From positions 30,835,892 through 30,899,891 of the forward strand of contig CM060109.1 of the NCBI GenBank assembly GCA_030522415.1: a DNA stretch of 64,000 nt. The letters are read 5' to 3'. This document shows, piece by piece, positions 24,651 to 37,514 of this stretch. The position numbers and the translations under genes are program-made. How positions within the stretch are numbered: position 1 is the first letter of the stretch; each line of letters starts with the position of its first letter. The notes below the pieces were generated by a model, which was not told where the DNA came from, did not search any database, and was given only the letters and a program-made list of their open reading frames with translations. The DNA is from Channallabes apus. Taxonomy: Eukaryota; Chordata; Actinopteri; Siluriformes; Clariidae.

Positions 24651-26225
24651 TGATACAATTTTGCCATTTGCACAATGATTTTCTAATATTTGATACAGGA
24701 TAATCTGCATGTTGCCTACCAGATAGTTTAATAATTTTCTCTTTAATAACTTAACTTAATAACTTTCTCTTTAATATTTTAATAACTTTTGCTTAATAAT
24801 TCGTTCTCAAAAATGCCAGGGCTTTTGGGATGCTCATCTCTGAGCTGCATAAGCATAATTTATAAATCCTTAAAAAAAAACTTTTTTTTGTCACAGATAT
24901 CAAGAAATTCTATTACTTGCATACAACTTTTGATAGTTCCAAAGTACTCAACTTGAATATACTGTACCTACAGCTATTTCAGAAAACCTCAAAGGGTTCT
25001 AGCAGAATTTGCAGTGATGCAACTTATGTTATTTATTTTATTTCTTTTAAGAATGAGAGATTGGGAGATGATGAGCAACTACTGTAACTCACCGTCATGC
25101 CCTGGGGTGATAACATTCAACTCTCCTGAGGTGTATTGATTTGATTAAATGCAGCTGGGTTATTAACTGTGAAAGCAGCATGCTTCCAAGCTCCAATCAA
25201 TTTGTAATTAGCAGTGACCCTCTATGAAATGAACTTATAAACAGTATGCGCCAAAAGGGTTGAAACAGAAGACCATATAGGAGAAAAAAAACACAGAATA
25301 TGTGAACTACTGCACATGCATATTTGCTACCAGTTAGCACTGTATTTCACAATACACATTCAAACTGAAATGTGTCTGTGTATGTACAGTACTGTACCTG
25401 GAAATTATGACAATCTTTCATAATTTTTTTTCATGTTAGTGTATGAAACAATGGGAGAAAATTGTGCTAAGTGAGGACCTGTGAGTGGTTATACTGTCAA
25501 CCCAAGATACAGACACAGAGAGTAATACTGGGAGGTTAAACCTGGGGGGGAGAAAAATAAAAACAGGCACAGGTTAAAAAAAAAAAAAAAAGAAAAAAAA
25601 AAGAACGCTCTCAGTGAAAAGAGAAAGACAAATTCTTTACTGGCTAATTAGTGGTTGCAGACTTCTTTGATAATTACAACTTGTCTCTTAATAGACAAGT
25701 GAAACAAATGTTTTCACATGTTTTGATTTTAGAGTACATTTGTCAGGTAAGACTTCGTCAGCATTCAGTCCTGACCTGCTGTGCTCTGGCCCAGTTAATC
25801 GCAGTCCAAGCCTTCTTTAATAGAAAGCCATTGTTTATTTGGCACAGAAATTGAAGCTTAACGTTTATCAAGGTTGACACATTGTGGTCAATGCATGTCA
25901 CCTTTCATATTTGCCTGCATGAGTGATGGGATAAGGTACAAGTGTGCCATTTTATTCCCTTCATTTATTTAACTCAAACCACAAAAAGAGGAAAGGTGCA
26001 CTATACACCGCTAGGTAAAGCAAAGTAATGTATTGCTCAGGTGGTGAGCGATCACACCATGGTATATCAGCCTCTCAGGGGACCCATGTACTTGCATAAA
26101 ATACATTTCTGCTTGTAATACGATCCCACAGGCTTATTGTAAACAACTCTATTGGAAGATAGTATTTGCCGATTCTTTAGACTATGTAACAAAATGCCAC
26201 ACACCCACAATTTGTAAGCAAAGCT
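24651..26225. other. Gene-free AT-rich stretch
   Basis: No coding support. It contains an A-rich run at about 25577-25603 and TTTAATAACTT-type local repetition at about 24725-24800. Confidence 0.4.
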
Positions 26226-26230
26226 ACTAA

Positions 26231-26888
26231 ACCAGGTCCACATGTAGCTGGGTATCATCTGCGGTTTTGGCATTTTATCCATGAAAACGCAGTTTAAGAT
26301 CGTTGAAAACTGAGCTTTTAGAACACTCCTCCCAAAGTGAAGATTTTCCCAAACTCTGTTTCCCTGGTCCAACAGTACCATTGAAAACAGAGATTTTGGC
26401 TTGTTGTAATGTCACCTTGTGTGCTAATATCATTGTCTGTGTGCTACTCTACTTGATATGATATTTGTGCAGTAGTGGACTTACATACAGTAAACTAGTG
26501 ACTGTGTTAATGTTGCTTACTGGACGTTTTACATGCGTTCACATACACACATACAGTTACTCACACATTGAGTTAACAAACAGAGGGGCCTGAATGTACA
26601 ATGAAGCTCACTACTGCTACTGTACAAACAAAACTCTGACGAGAGTGACGGCAGATTTGGACGAGACCCGTCAGACTTCACACGGCGAAACCGGTGATGA
26701 CCTTTTGTCTAGGCTTCTGATTTGCCCCCTGTTGATTAGGGATGCTTCTGAAAGCACTTAACAGGGCGTTTAGAGATTTCATGTGGACAAAAATATTTTT
26801 TTAAAAACGTACAGTAGGCCGTGTGGACAGAATCATTAAAAAAACATTCTGTTTTTAAAAAATACCTGGCTATGTGTGGACATGGCCT
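26231..26888. mobile_element. hAT-like non-autonomous DNA transposon (MITE)
   Basis: The left end AGGTCCACATGTAGCTGGGT is an imperfect inverse of the right end (reverse complement AGGCCATGTCCACACATAGC then CAGGTAT). Within it are GAAAACGCAGTTTAAGATCG, ACTCTGACGAGAGTGACGGC and CATGTGGACAAAAATATTTT, which I associate with a widespread teleost MITE characterised by GTGGAC motifs. There is no transposase ORF. The hAT assignment is inference. Confidence 0.5.
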
Positions 26889-27599
26889 ATTGCTGTGAAA
26901 TTAGCAGACAAAATTTTTTTCTATAAGGTGAATTTTGTACCATCATTATCAAAGAAGCCACTTTCAAAATGTATGTGTCAAAAATGAACACCAACCATGA
27001 CATAAGACAACATAATGATACTTGTGGAAAAATACAACGTGCACCAAACTAACAACAACATACAGTATATGCTAGAACATTTTATTGTGCAAGAAATAGG
27101 AGTTGGAACTCAACTCTACTAAAGGACAATCCAAAAACCGTCAGGCAGGACAAAGACGAATATCAGTGCTGCCAATCCCACCTGAGACACCACCTGTTCA
27201 TAAAACTATAATCTATAAAAATATGTTTCAAGTTCATCAAAACCAGAACCTCCAGACACCTGGACAGTTTTTTCTTTGTGTGTTTTTTTTTTCTCTGGCA
27301 AATAGGCAATCCTGATCCATCATACCCTCTATACACTCTCCTGCTCTCCATCATCTCAGAGCCATTGTGGTTCAACAAGACTTTGAAGAAGGATTGAATT
27401 ATATACAGTAGATGTTTACTTTCCTGTGCTATTTAATGCAAATGTATCAATGATTATATTCTGTAAAATACAGTAAATGTACAGGTAAACAGTTCATTGT
27501 ATGTTTTTGATTGTGTTAATGTGAAGTGCCCTCCCACCAGGAAGTTGACTATTTTACAATATTTTAAAGCACAACCTGAAATGTTTTCATTAAATTTAC

Positions 27600-27720
27600 A
27601 TTAATGCATTTGGCAGACACCCTTATCCAGAGTGACTTAAAAAAGTGCTGTGAAGTTTCCATCATTGGATAGATACTTACACTGGGTTACTAGGTTTCTA
27701 ATTCAGTAAATCTGTCAAAG
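27600..27720 (+). repeat. Fragment of the TTGGCAGAC-type interspersed repeat
   Basis: GCATTTGGCAGACACCCTTA followed by TCCAGAGTGACTTA matches the 5' start of the copy at 47443-47640. Confidence 0.6.
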
Positions 27721-27894
27721 AATGGTGGGGTGTGTGTGTTTGAGTGTGTGGTAGTGTGGGGGATTAACCCAAGTAAGTACATAGGAAAGTAAAGTCCCTG
27801 TAAATACAGTATATATACAGTATATGTCTGCCCCAAAAACATAGCAAGGTCTGAGGTGGTAGTTTTGCAAATGATAAATTGTGGTGATTATTGT

Positions 27895-28096
27895 AAGAAC
27901 TAGGTTAGCAAGGAGTTTATCCTTGCCACCGTCGCCCTTGGCTTGTTCATCAGGGAAAATCTGATCATTTTGATTCATTCACATTTTTCACATTTCAAAC
28001 AAACTTCCATAATTTCTTTTGATTGTGTAAAGTTGATTTGCGACAATGACAATTGTTAAAAATGCTATACAAAAAATTTTATTGAATCGAATTAAC
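27895..28096 (+). repeat. Teleost repeat ending in ATTCAATT-type tail, decayed copy
   Basis: AGGAGTTTATCCTTGCCACC, GTCGCCCTTGGCTTGTTCAT, CAATTGTTAAAAATGCTATA and a TGAATCGAATT end match, in opposite orientation, the repeat inserted at 49781-50325. Confidence 0.55.
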
Positions 28097-28832
28097 CATG
28101 AAAGCTGTTATTGTTACTTATTATTTACATTTCTTTTATCATTTATTTTTTAATAGTTTGGATTTACTCTACAACAAATACAACAGCCACAACTCAACAA
28201 TAATTAGTCTTTTAATTATATTTTGATGGACTTTCATTGTCCCTATTTTTAGATTAATCTGATTTGCATTCATAAATCTAAAAAAAAAAATTAAAGAAAG
28301 TACAAAAAAATGGGTTAGCTAAGAAAATTGTAAAGAATATATGCAGAGTGGATACAGCTTCTGCAGTTTTAAAGATGTTTTTGACCCATTTAAAAGGGAA
28401 ACTCGATGTGGACTTTTTAAGAATTTGCTAAGATGGAAATGGTGTTTTTATTCAGCCATGTGATGAAGTGCGTGGCAGCAATGAACGCTAGAGAACTAGG
28501 TCCCTGATGATGAAGAACCTCATCTTTCCCCAGGCGACTTTGCCTCAAGAGACCAATCATCCTGCTCATACTTTCTCAGCTTCTCACCTCCAGCAAAGGT
28601 GAGACAAAAAGTGACCTGTTGTACTTCACTCACCAGTATTTATACATCTCGTTGACATTGTTGCTACTAAAACTTTGATCACCAAGCAGGGAGAGAACTT
28701 TTCCATAAACAAACTGTTTAAAACTGTTTAAAGTTTTAATTTTAATGGTGACCATGTTTGTCATTCAATTAATTAATACTAATTTGGCTTCCCATGTTAT
28801 CCCTGCACCCCACTGAGTGTTCTGTAAGAAAG

Positions 28833-28863
<31 letters not shown>

Positions 28864-29354
28864 TTGTGTGCGTGCATAAGGGAGAGAGACAGAGAGAGTG
28901 AGACTCAATATTTGTATTTTTATTTTTTATTCATTTAGAAATGAAAAGCCAATAAAAGTGGTAGAAAAGAGAAATTCTAAAATCTCCCCTGAACTACCAG
29001 AGGTAATTAACACCACTCTAAGCTAAGAAAAATGCCAGCAGCTTGATCCTAAATAATTATTTCTCTCTCACCCAGAGGGTTTCAACTCCTAAGTGTAAGA
29101 GAAAAATGCTTCTGCACAATGAAAAGGTGAAATGAACTCAGGAGATGTGTGGAAATGTTCATCCATTGTTTCATTTTCACTGGAGCCTGAAATGAAACAT
29201 AGATAGTTTTTGCCCCTAAAATCCAGTCAAGTCAAATCTATTTGTCTTTGAATATTGGTCATGGGGCATGAGAGAGGCACATGCAATTAAGTGGATTTTT
29301 AAAGGTTCAAAAGAGACTAAACTTTTTCACTGAATGATGCTTACATTTTATAGC

Positions 29355-29387
<33 letters not shown>

Positions 29388-30235
29388 TAAGTAACAAAAA
29401 GAAAAAATGGCTTCTGATGTTATCAAAGACTATTCTTTTGTTATATTTAAAAATTAACAAAGTTAATTGTTCCGACAGACCTCAGACATCTTACTCCTCT
29501 CTTAGCCCCTCATTTCATACTGTATCTAATATTTGCGTTCTTCCAGAAACCTTATTTTATTTTCAGTGGAATAGGCTTCCATAAAATTAAAATGCCTTAA
29601 TGTAAAAAGTATACATCCCCCATTGATTGTAAAAAAAATATATTAATAATAATAATAATTGTCTAGGGCATTACTAGTGAGGGCTCTTCAAATGCTGCTA
29701 AAAAAAACAGAAGATCAGGGCAGCTGGTGTTTTATCATCTTTTGTCCACACTCTGCGTAATCATAAGTAAATCATATTCAAAAACATGGGGCCAAAATAG
29801 GCAAGTACAGTGCTAATTGAAGTCGATAAAGAACTGAGCAGTGATATTTTTATATTTAACATCCCTGCATGTCTGTCTCAATCTTGCCATAACAAATTGA
29901 ACGTTTATTATATTTTATATTGTGTGGCGCTTATTGTAACATGTATATAGGGATGCTGTGAATTATTATGTGAATGCATTTAAAAGACTTACTACAACTA
30001 ATGTGCTTTGTAAAATTCATCTTTCTAAACATTAGCCTTAGGCAGTGCTTTGGTGCAGGGCTTTGTGCTTGTCCTTGACCAGTAGATCAAACACTCGTCT
30101 ACAATTTGAAAGCTACAAAACCTTTCCTACAATGTCTACCTTTATATAACTGTAACAAATGGAGGAATTTGAGGTTGTGTTTAATTAAGAAATTAAGTAG
30201 TAACTGATAAGCCTGGCAACCTTTTTAGAAATGTA
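28097..30235. other. Gene-free stretch
   Basis: No gene is supported. It has GT and CA tracts at about 28830-28862 and 29355-29383. A possible small exon is noted separately in the findings (28534-28599). Confidence 0.35.
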
Positions 30236-30239
30236 TCAG

Positions 30240-30590
30240 TTCTGTTTACTCACTCATTCATCGACTATACCGCTTTAATCTGTCCTGTATACAGGGTCGC
30301 GGGGAGCCTCTGGAGCACATGAGGATCCCAGGAGGCACGAGGTGTGGTACACCCAGGATAGGGTGTCAATCCATCGCAGGGCACACACATACACATTTAT
30401 TCTCACACTACTGGCAATTTGGAAACGCCAATCAACCTAATTAGCATGTCTCTGGAAGGAAACTTGAGTATGCAATGGAAACTCAGCAAGCACGGGGGGA
30501 ACATACAGTACACACATGCACACACAGGCGGGAATTGAACCCTTGAGTTTCAAGGCGACAGTGCTAACCACTAAGCCACTGTGCTGCATC
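30240..30590 (+). repeat. Teleost interspersed repeat, GGGAGAACATG type, most complete copy
   Basis: Ordered phrases: CATCGACTATACCGCTTTAA, ACAGGGTCGCGGGGAGCCTC, CCATCGCAGGGCACACACAT, GCCAATCAACCTAATTAGCA, GGGGGGAACATACAGTACAC, and the end GCTAACCACTAAGCCACTGT. The same order is found in the other copies. Which class it belongs to (SINE or LINE tail) is not decided. Confidence 0.6.
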
Positions 30591-31204
30591 TTTTATCTTT
30601 ACATTTTATCAAATTTGCTTTAATGTGTAGTTTTAGTATGAACTTATTGTATGTATGATCATAAAAGCTGTCTAAAGATATGACTACATTTATGTTTTTC
30701 CTATAAATTTATAGTTATATATAGTAGATTTATAGTAAATTTAAATGTGCTTAAAAGCTTAAATGTGCCTTGTTCTTTGTTTTGAATTACACCTAGTGCA
30801 ATTATATTCAAAATTGGGATGGCACTGATTTGGTGTAGACACAAACCACAGCCTGTGTGCTGTATGTAATGACAGCTATGCTGATATTCAGTAAAACAGT
30901 ATGATCTTGCTTTAGCAAGAAGTAATTGACATTCTGGATGCAATACAGAAGATATATAGTTTTCTTCTGTAACAAAAGTATCTCTCAAAGAGTCCACACT
31001 CACCGCTGTAGTCCTTTGGATGGCTGGCTAGCTAGCTCAGAGTGATATGTACATTTCTGTTATGCGTCCAGTAAAAATTACTTTCATTCATTTTTTTGTC
31101 TATATTTGAAATCAAGCACTATATTGATGTATAATGTTTCATTTGCCATGTCCACGGATTATATTTCTAACACCTAGATGTACCGTAATATAAATGTAAG
31201 TGTG

Positions 31205-31325
31205 CATCAATGGGTGTCCTATCCAGGGTGTGTTCTCACTTCACTCTCACTGTTCCTTAGCTAAGCTCTGGATTCACATACAAACCTGACAATGAACAAG
31301 CAATGAAAGAAAGAAAGAATGAATG
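31205..31325 (+). repeat. Interspersed repeat fragment
   Basis: GGGTGTCCTATCCAGGGTGT, TAAGCTCTGGATTCAC and an AAGAATGAATG end; the same family as the fragment at 13600-13760. Confidence 0.4.
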
Positions 31326-31970
31326 TATAAGAGTTTACTTCACAAAACACCAGGACAAGAATATATACAGTAACCAAATAACAGGGGAACTACCATATCA
31401 GTCTAACAAAATACAACTGGCACAAATAGTATGACTTCAAAAGTATGCCTTCAAGGCTACATTAACAGTAATTTATTCAGATCCAATAGTAACAAAGCTC
31501 AGGGTGGCTTACAAGTGGGAATCAAGAAGCTTATTTGTTGAACAAGGTTTAGCATAAATTGACTTTTAGTTTTATATTTCAGTTTGGGCTGGGTGCAAGA
31601 GAATGACAAATTTTGTATTCGGTTTGCCTTATTTGTAAGACAGAGTCTGATAGTTTTCATCAATAAACATGGCCAAGAGCTGATTACTGTAACAAGAAGA
31701 GGCTATTTGACTGACACCACACTCAGACATCCTTTATGGGTTGTTTTTGTACTAAGAGGTGATTGTGAAAATGATGGCATATTAAGAACTGACCTGTATG
31801 CAGCAACAAGGTCAAATGTTTGTTACCCCATTACTGGTGCAAAAATACCGGTGCACAAATATTTATAACAGAGTTGCTGATAGACAGTGTGGTTGTAAAT
31901 GTTTCAGGTTTTTCTGGGTTACACTAGAAATTAGGCAGTTCATTGTTAGATAAACTGCAGCTCATCTAGT

Positions 31971-32290
31971 TTGGCTGGTTTGTTAAAAGTGTACAGAAGC
32001 TCATTAAAACCGGACGGAATTGAGGCATTCCAGGATGGCAATGCCACCCAAAAGGCAAAAGGGATCATTGAATTATTTAATGATCATGACAAAGGTGTCC
32101 ATCTTATTCTATGGCCTTCAGAGTCAAAAGATCTCACCTGGCAGATATTGGACAAAATGTTGGAGTGTTCTTCACCATCATAAACCATGACTACAGGAAT
32201 ATCATTTGAAAGCATCTTATTCATTCTTCCAGGACAGTTTCAGAGTCTGTACCAAATCACACTGAAACTGTTCTTACACCTCATGCGAGT
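31971..32290 (+). pseudogene. Strongly decayed Tc1-family transposase, C-terminal part
   Basis: The frame 31971-32183 reads FQDGNATQKAKGIIELFND then HLILWPSESKDLTWQILDKM. This fits the Tc1 block FQDDNAPIHRARGVTEWF followed by [20 protein letters not shown], with the catalytic Asp and most of the motif spacing recognisable but the Glu region degraded (DLTWQ for DLNPI). After a stop, ILFILPGQFQSLYQ continues the alignment to the IPPVEFQRLVE segment of the same family. No terminal repeats are found. It is the oldest Tc1 relic in the window. The 94-codon frame at 31584-31868 just upstream may be part of the same relic but shows no clear match. Confidence 0.55.
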
Positions 32291-32299
32291 ATGCTTTCC

Positions 32300-33685
32300 C
32301 AGTTCAGACAGCTCCTTGGACAAGTAAAAGAAAAGACCTTTATCATTTTTAGAGATATAAAAGTATCTAAAAATATACTTGTTTCACTACAAAAAAAGGC
32401 ATTATACTACGTATTACTTGCCCTAACAGGTGGCTGTTTTCAATGTATTATCATCACAATAAAACAGCCAAAATCTTTCTGATACTCTAGGAAGGAGGTA
32501 TTACTGTATACTTCCAAAATGAATACTGTAACTTGCAAAACAAATGCCCCAAACAAATATCATATTTCATACAAATAATAGTGTTAGTGCAACACTTAAA
32601 ATAAAATTTGCCATCAAAAGAATTATTGAAAACTTATTGGGCTGTGCATGAGTATAAATATAAACAGATACAGTAGTTGTAGACCCTGCACATTCAGGAC
32701 TAAAACAAGGATGAACCTTAAATGTCACACATACTTAACACACTTAAAATAAAGTGGCTGATTAAATGTAGTGGAGGTTTAAGATGTTCCTTCTTCTACC
32801 CCTATTTTCCTTTCTTTCGTGGCTTTCCGACATCTTGTCACCTTCAGATAAAGTGTAAAGTGTGTAAAGTAGGTCAGGCTGTACCTCCCACCTGGCCACA
32901 ATAAAGACAAATTGCCACATTCATCACTATGTTTACATGTCTAACACTCCACACTGCATGGCCACAAACAATTTCTCAAGCGTCTGAGCTTGCATTTTGA
33001 AGGACATGACTCGCAGTTATGTGGCAATGTGTATTTTTAAAACCTTGTCATAGCACAAGTAGTCTTTCAGGGACAGGCAGAAATATACATTTTCCACTTT
33101 CTCTTTAATGTTTTTTTGTTCTGTATTCCCTTTATTTTACCTTATTTGTTGTCTCTGTCAGCTTTAAATAGATAATAATATTATGCATGACCAGACAGGC
33201 AATTTGAATCCCTGCTTCCCTCTACATATGTAACCTAATCTACTTATGAAAAACAGCATTATTAAAGGATTTTAGGTTTATGATGAGAAATGTATTATCA
33301 TTATGAGCACCTAATCAGCTGAGGAAAATGTCATTCTCTGCATTTAAACAAATGCCTCATCCCCATCATCTCACAGTCATCACAGTTTTCTCCTTTCTTT
33401 GTGCTGAAATATCCTCTGATTAATACATTCAGGTTATGTTAGGTAGCCGTATGGTAGCACAGACATTTGACAGTCTTAAAGTGGTGTTGTGGACACTTGT
33501 GGCTGCAATTGCTCTGGTTTGGAACTGAGACCAGGTTTCTACCCAAATGTCCATCAGTAAACAGTTGGTAACCTTAACAATGTCGACTTCATATTAAATA
33601 AAACACATTTCTTGTTTTTACAGACCATAATACTCCTGGGCATAATACAACTAAGGAAGTGATTTATTCATCGGCACATTATCCA
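32300..33685. other. Gene-free AT-rich stretch
   Basis: No exon, terminus or RNA gene recognised. Confidence 0.4.
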
Positions 33686-33689
33686 GTAT

Positions 33690-33905
33690 CACCCAAAGTG
33701 AGCTTCCTTTTTGAGTTTTTCATTCACAGGTTTCTTCCTTATGTCATCTCAGGGAGTTTTGCCTTGCTACTGTCACCTCCAGCTTGCTCATTAGGAGTAA
33801 ACTGACCAAAACTACGAATCTATTCTTTTTATACATCCATCTGGACTTAAAAAAAAAATGTCTTAGACTACTTTTTGACACACTCCGTTCAATTCTGAAT
33901 TGAAT
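33690..33905 (+). repeat. Teleost repeat ending in ATTCAATT-type tail, decayed copy
   Basis: GTTTCTTCCTTATGTCATCT, CAGGGAGTTTTGCCTTGCTA, CTGTCACCTCCAGCTTGCTC and a TTGAATTTCATTGAATT end. It is the plus-orientation counterpart of 49781-50325. Confidence 0.55.
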
Positions 33906-34140
33906 TTCATTGAATTACCCAACGTGATATTTGCAAAAAGAAAGATTAAGCAATGATACACCACACATCGCCACTGCGAGATATTCAAAGTGATATTAAA
34001 AAAGTTGAATTGCTAATTGTATGGATAACAATAATATATTTAGAATTTCAATTGTGGGATTACGTGTCATCAGTGAATCCAATATGTATCAGCATAGTTA
34101 CCTAAACTCTACAGTGACAGAAATGCACACATATACGGTA

Positions 34141-34450
34141 CAGTGCAAAAGTCTTGAGCCATAAACAAATAGAGGAAAGTCTGACTCTTTGGACGCAAAA
34201 TATAAAGAGATGAGTGGTGGATCAAGAAGTTTGCACAATATTTTATATTCTGAGAGGAAGACAATGGAATGTATTTGTGCATTATTTTATCAGTGATTTG
34301 GCTTTCATAGACATTTCAATTACTCTACTTTAGGCAATGCCCCATCATCACAAGTACTGTACTGTACAGTAAATGCATCAGAAAGACATGTCATTCTACC
34401 AAGAGTTTAGAACCTGTGCGCATAAGGTTGAGAATATCACTATAAGCTAG
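34141..34450 (+). mobile_element. Possible MITE with CAGTGCAAAAGTCTTGAGCC tip
   Basis: The 20-bp tip after a TA is one I associate with a common teleost Tc1-like MITE. The internal part is decayed and no right terminus was found, so the end coordinate is a guess. Confidence 0.35.
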
Positions 34451-35044
34451 TTAAGACAAGCAAGCAATGAATAAACCCTTGGGGTAGCAAGAGCATCCTA
34501 CCACCTGTCCTTGATTATTTTGAAATGAACTGAAAATCTTATTAAAAGAACAACTACAAAAGAAATATTTTTTCCCAAATATTCTTTACAAACACTTTAA
34601 TGCACATCATAAGATGCTTATATGGTTTATACTGTATATCTGAAATAAAAAGGGGGAGAGTTTGGAATAATCAAATATGTATCTTGTCCTAGATGTGGTA
34701 ATGTACAATTCATTAGCTAAACTGGGGGGAAAAACTGTTAAAACAGCATAAAAAAATCAGTGTGGGTCTGATGGTAGGCCCCTGTCATTTACTGCCGAAA
34801 ACCCCCAGAGAGGAGTAAATTACATCAATCTACTTCTGAGAAGTAATGAATGAGTACTTCCTATGCTTGCTAAGTCCTGCACCTCAAGAGGACCGCCTTT
34901 GATGAGTTAAAAAGAAGGACAGGTTTTTAGGGCAACCACTTTTCCATTTCTAACCCTTTCCATTTGCATCCAGTTGAGTGTAGTCAGACAAGTCTTTTTT
35001 TTTTTTATGTATTAGGTCAATCACAAATTCAGACCAAGTAACTA

Positions 35045-35045
<1 letters not shown>

Positions 35046-35092
<47 letters not shown>
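35046..35092. repeat. (TA)n microsatellite
   Basis: About 23 TA units with no transposon at its edges. Confidence 0.95.
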
Positions 35093-35095
<3 letters not shown>

Positions 35096-35944
35096 TGACA
35101 GGTTATCAAAATCTGTGCAACAGGATTGCAAAATTTTATCTGCCTTCATATGTGCTGTAGAGTAAGTGTATCAAAGGATTGTGTCACAGCTTAGCACATT
35201 TTTGTCTTTGAAAACAAGGTCAAGATAATTTGTTAACCTACAGTATATAACTGAGGTTGGGCTTTACTATAAACAGCTGCAATTAAATAATGATGTAAAA
35301 TGTCAAAGTATACCTACAGCAAATGTGCACAGGGCAGTATTCAGAGTTCAATGGAAGCACTGAGTAATTATTCCTGAAATTACGTTAGTACCTTAATATT
35401 AAGATGCAGATGCTTTAGATGTGGTTGTGCACTTGATACATATTCAAGGAGGAAGGTTTTTGTTTTTGAAACCAGAAGCGTGTTTCAAATAAATGCTATT
35501 AATTTATTAAAATATTAAATTTTCCTGACATTTGTTATTTATTAAGATTACAGGGTAAATGTTCAAATATATAGCTCTTTGTCGACCCTCTAAGTTAATG
35601 AACAAATAAACAAACCTTTAAAATGTCATGTTTAGTAGTTTGTTGCAAATTCTTCCATTTGCATTCCAGCTTTCCGTTGAAGGGTAAATCATTCTAAATT
35701 CTTCCATTAAAAAAAAGGTTCTGTTGCATATACATTGCTGCACTTGCTCTTCAGATATCCCAGCATGTTAGAAAGCTGGGGTTAGAGTGCAGGGTCAGCA
35801 CTTCTACAGAACCCCTAGAGCTGATAAGCTTACTCAACAATAGAAACTTGGTGAAGCTAGGGCTTGAAACACTGACCCTGAGCATAACATTATATGTACA
35901 TAACATTTTTTATGTTCATATGATTATGCTTTATATAGGTTGAT

Positions 35945-36185
35945 GTTGATAGTCTTCAGGCTGCTCCCATCAAGGGGTCACCATAGTGGGCCATCCGATC
36001 TGCACAATAACTTGGCACAGGTTTTATGCCGGGTGCCCTTCCTGGTGCAACACCCCCATTTTATTCAGTACTCAGGAAAATTCAACAAGAAGCCTTGAGA
36101 TCAAGTAAAACTACAATATCTACAGGCAAGAACTAAACTCAGAACATCTGGACACTTTCAGTAAACCCATCAATGATAGAGCAGT
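35945..36185 (+). repeat. Teleost interspersed repeat fragment (GGCTGCTCCC type)
   Basis: CAGGCTGCTCCCATCAAGGG, GTCACCATAGTGGGCCATCC and TTTTATGCCGGGTGCCCTTC then CTGGTGCAACACCCCCATTT are in the order of a common teleost repeat, probably a LINE 3' tail. Confidence 0.45.
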
Positions 36186-36189
36186 GATA

Positions 36190-37250
36190 GAAAGAAGAGT
36201 AAAAGTAAAAAGAAAAAGCATTTAGTTAGCCTAAGTTGGAGAGCAGCACTTGGAAAGGGGATTTGTAACAGTGGCAATATCACTATGTGATTTGGTTTTT
36301 ACATTTAAAAATTCAGTATCATTATTTTGTAATGAAATATACAAATGACTCTGTCCCAAGCAAAATGCAATTCTAAAATATCAGCACACTCATACGTAAT
36401 TTTAAGAAAATCTATTTACTTTTCAATACTGTTACAGTATAATGAAGGTCTTATTTGTCCTTATTCTGTTTATTTAAGTATAATTGACACATTTGTTCAT
36501 TTTCCTTTTCAGCGCAACTCAATTCTAAAAGCAGGCTCATTAAAATTTCCTGAAGTGAAAGAAGACTACTTAACTTTTAATAAATGTGGAATTGCAGCTA
36601 GAAACTAGATTACTAGATATAATTGCATATAGAACTCTTACTTCATTACAATGTTTATTATAAATGCTTATTAAATTAGGCATTGCAATCTTACTCTGAT
36701 GCCTGACAACATAATGTGACAACTGTGGAAGAGTTTATTACACTCAACTCAGTATCATGCAGAAGCAATTTATTCAATTAACGTGTTTTTTTTATTTTAC
36801 GTGAGTGTTATGTTGCTAGGCTATATGATGTCGAGTTTGCTAGATGATTTTGTGCCTAGGGAAAAAAACAAGATGTAAAGGTATAGCCAGGTAGTATCTA
36901 GACACTAATAGTATTCACTATGCTGTTGGCATGTTTAGACATTTTATGACAGCACCATCCTTCTTTGCTATAAGTATTTTTACTAATGCTTGAAAAAACA
37001 GAGCTGAATGGTGCCGCCTGCTTCTACTCATCTCTGGAGCTGGGTCAACATAAACTTAAACAATCGTTCATTTGTATTTAAAGAACAATGAAGGGAAGCA
37101 AAATAACTTCTATCCTTGTCTTTAGTGTAGAAATATTTTCACACTCTTGTCATGGAGAGAAGTCCAAATTTCTTTGTGATAATGCAATTATTGATACAGA
37201 TAACTGACTAGCTGACAAGAAAATATATATATTTTCTCTCTAACTTTTTT
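36190..37250. other. Gene-free AT-rich stretch
   Basis: The open frame 36345-36608 (87 codons) has no recognisable domain. Nothing else is seen. Confidence 0.35.
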
Positions 37251-37255
37251 TTTTT

Positions 37256-37481
37256 TTAATCCTCAAATCTATTCTGCCAATCTGTCATATTCTTATATTC
37301 CTTGGCAGCTTTTTCTCTCTCCTCAGTAGACATCCTGTGGTACAGCTGAGTCCTAATATAATGACTTCCTCTGGGAGTTGAAGATCTGTCCATAATGCTT
37401 GGCTGTGGGCTGTAATATGGGTCCACATTCTCATGTGTAACAGTCGAAAAATCTTGACATATTGCAGTGTGCTGTCCTCCT
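37256..37481 (-). CDS. Candidate terminal coding exon or retrocopy fragment; gene not identified
   Basis: On the minus strand a 74-codon open frame runs from a plausible acceptor (GGGACTTTCCAG|A at 37482/37481) to TAA at 37258-37256. It reads GGQHTAICQDFSTVTHENVD, then YYSPQPSIMDRSSTPRG, and ends EEREKAAKEYKNMTDWQNRF-ED. Unlike most ORFs here it is not low-complexity, has a charged, helical C-terminus and has protein-like composition. There is no ATG at its 5' end and a stop lies just upstream of the acceptor, as expected for an internal boundary. A run of 11 A follows the stop codon directly, so a truncated retrocopy with a short tail is an alternative. I do not recognise the family. Confidence 0.35.
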
Positions 37482-37514
37482 CTGGAAAGTCCCAGCCATG
37501 TTACCACACTCAAT

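Noticed and set aside
31584..31868. 94-codon open frame
   Set aside because: Could be part of the decayed Tc1 relic at 31971 or chance. No motif could be matched with confidence, so it is mentioned only as a neighbour.
36345..36608. 87-codon open frame as an exon
   Set aside because: AT-rich, no acceptor or donor arrangement that stands out, and no familiar motif.
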